Shown here piece after piece: positions 62,960-64,000 of a stretch of DNA of 64,000 nt (position 1 is the first letter of the stretch; each line of letters opens with the position of its first letter). The DNA comes from Fidelibacterota bacterium 408169 (lineage in GTDB: Bacteria > Fidelibacterota > Marinisomatia > Marinisomatales > TCS55): the NCBI GenBank assembly GCA_002256485.1, contig NNSG01000007.1:1-64000 (forward strand), read 5' to 3'. The translations under genes were made by a program, and so were the position numbers. The notes beneath the pieces are model-generated. The model was not told the DNA's origin, did no database searches, and was given only the letters and a program-made list of their open reading frames with translations.

Positions 62960-63592
62960 CTACGAAAATTTTATCATTTTTAAACGCATAGTAATAAAAT
63001 GAATTAAATAATACCAACCAAGAGCAAGGAGTATATTAACACCAACATAAAGCGGCCAATCTCCAAATAATAGTTCAATATCCAATGTGGCATATCTCAA
63101 ATCCAAAATGTTCTGATCAAATACCAAATTATAAATTGCAATAAATCCGGTATAAACCAGCATCCATTTTAAAGCTGTCCAGACCGCATCTCTATTGAAG
63201 AGCCGTCCTTTTTTGATAAATAATATCGTAAGGGCAAGTGGCGCAATGTGTTTTAAAATAAACCCAGCCCACGATAATGGATTTGTTGCCAAAGGAGGGC
63301 TGACTGGGTTAGGCCAGATTAACAATGTCAGCAAATCTCCAGTCCAGGCAAAATAAAAAAAAATTTCAAAAAGTTTCTGATTAAACATGAATGTAAGGAT
63401 TAAGCCCATAACAGCGGTAATGTTACATAACCAAATTATCAAATGAGGGTTATGCTGGATATTATACCAGCCGGTAGTTATCAATGCATATACGATGCAA
63501 AGTTGAATCAGAATCAAAATACGTTTTTCATTACGCCATGATTCTACAAAAAGTATGACAGAAATAATCAGTGTTATAATTGGACTTATCAG
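62960..63592 (-). CDS. YwaF/TMEM164-like membrane protein
   Basis: About 210 residues if started at CTG 63592. That CTG overlaps the stop of the upstream gene (CTGA) and has AAGGA exactly 6 bases upstream; the first conventional start is TTG 63517 (185 residues), which would remove the first membrane helix (ISPIITLIISVILFVESW). Six or seven helices; HNPHLIIWLCNITAVMGLIL and TGDLLTLLIWPN fit the TIGR02206/YwaF family, of unknown function. Co-transcribed with acetoacetyl-CoA synthetase. Confidence 0.75.
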   Translation of the reverse strand: MISPIITLIISVILFVESWRNEKRILILIQLCIVYALITTGWYNIQHNPHLIIWLCNITAVMGLILTFMFNQKLFEIFFYFAWTGDLLTLLIWPNPVSPPLATNPLSWAGFILKHIAPLALTILFIKKGRLFNRDAVWTALKWMLVYTGFIAIYNLVFDQNILDLRYATLDIELLFGDWPLYVGVNILLALGWYYLIHFITMRLKMIKFS

Positions 63593-64000
63593 AGAATATC
63601 CTTAAAACAATCCAACGCTTCCGGGTTGGACAACGCATCTTTATTGGTAACTTCTTCTCCATGGAGTATTTTTTTCACTGCCAGTTCTACTTTTTTCCCA
63701 CTAATCGTGTAAGGAATATCCTCTACAGATTTAACTATAGACGGAATGTGGCGTGGGGTACAATTTTTTCTGATTGATGATTTAATCTGGTTTATCAAAT
63801 TATCATCTAATATTTCCCCATTGTTCATTTTTAGAAAAAGGGCTACCAATTCATCACCGTCAGATTGAACACCGATAACTAAACTATCTGAAATTTCCGG
63901 CATTTGTTCTACTACACGATATATTTCTGCTGTTCCGATTCGAACGCCACCTGGATTTAATGTGGCATCGCTACGACCATAAATTGTTACACCACCATGA
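63589..64000 (-). CDS. acetoacetyl-CoA synthetase, C-terminal part (cut by right edge)
   Basis: The frame enters from the right edge and runs 136 codons to the stop at 63589. HGGVTIYGRSDATLNPGG matches the hinge region of acetoacetate-CoA ligases, RIGTAEIYR follows, and CTPRHIPSIV with SGKKVELAVKKILHG carries the C-terminal catalytic Lys of ANL-superfamily enzymes. It activates acetoacetate to acetoacetyl-CoA with ATP, which would follow an HMG-CoA-lyase-type reaction elsewhere in the cell. Confidence 0.9.
   Translation of the reverse strand, partial: HGGVTIYGRSDATLNPGGVRIGTAEIYRVVEQMPEISDSLVIGVQSDGDELVALFLKMNNGEILDDNLINQIKSSIRKNCTPRHIPSIVKSVEDIPYTISGKKVELAVKKILHGEEVTNKDALSNPEALDCFKDIL

Noticed and set aside
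1-64000. CRISPR array, tRNA or rRNA genes
   Set aside because: No regularly spaced direct repeats and no cloverleaf or rRNA-like stretches were found on reading the intergenic regions.

Overview
The window is AT-rich (low GC) bacterial chromosome from an organism with a Gram-negative envelope: there are TonB-dependent, OprB-type and DUF1302-type outer-membrane proteins, Tat and Sec signals and many periplasmic c-type cytochromes. Gene content and style (M16/M28 secreted peptidases, HmuY-like lipoprotein, type II DMSO-reductase-family enzyme, many short membrane redox proteins) would fit a marine lineage such as Candidatus Marinimicrobia (SAR406) or a relative in the Bacteroidota/FCB neighbourhood. 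That placement is inference, because no rRNA or universal marker lies here. I saw no tRNA, rRNA, CRISPR array, phage or insertion sequence.

Layout. 1-6.4 kb (minus): the start of a secreted protein, then an M16 peptidase and a fused M1/M28/PDZ peptidase. 6.4-9.0 kb (minus): a compact Rieske / cytochrome b / cytochrome c module whose cytochrome b keeps the ligands of only one of the two usual b hemes. 9.1-15.0 kb (minus): a TonB receptor, HmuY-like lipoprotein, two-heme cytochrome and a large secreted DUF3386-like protein. 15.2-22.3 kb (minus): an MFS transporter fused to cytochrome c, and an operon marR / molybdopterin catalytic subunit / TorD-type chaperone / Fe-S subunit of the type II DMSO reductase family. 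22.4-26.3 kb (plus): a BASS transporter and a methyltransferase / helical protein / cupin / NmrA operon. 26.3-31.9 kb (plus): a TetR regulator followed by an MMPL/RND exporter, a LolA-like protein and a DUF1302 porin, then a cytochrome c'-like protein.

31.9-48.0 kb (minus) is one long catabolic cluster: two aconitase-type hydro-lyases, HpcH aldolase, HapK-like protein, SDR, hydantoinase/oxoprolinase A and B, SnoaL-like protein, nitrilase-fold protein, aldehyde dehydrogenase, OFA-type MFS, DUF1330 protein, HMG-CoA-lyase-like enzyme and a diheme cytochrome c. Divergent from it (48.2-56.1 kb, plus) are a FadR-type GntR regulator, CaiB/BaiF CoA-transferase, beta-propeller protein, dihydropyrimidinase-like enzyme, three small membrane proteins, an OprB porin and a DUF1838 protein. 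56.1-64.0 kb is mixed: an Arg-rich microprotein, cold shock protein, EF-Tu domain 2-like protein, PLP sulfur-amino-acid enzyme, DinB-like protein, a membrane-bound LamG/SARP regulator and an acetoacetyl-CoA synthetase cut by the right edge.

The strongest system-level signal is a repeated 19-bp operator with the core TGGTATGATGGT(C/A)(A/T)(T/G)ACCA. It occurs four times, always in front of genes: the first secreted protein, the TonB/HmuY operon, the methyltransferase operon, and the divergent GntR/hydro-lyase promoter region. This suggests one GntR-family regulator coordinates outer-membrane uptake, the methyltransferase operon and the catabolic cluster. A second operator pair (GTTAGT-N4-ACTAAC type) ties the TetR gene to the MMPL exporter operon.
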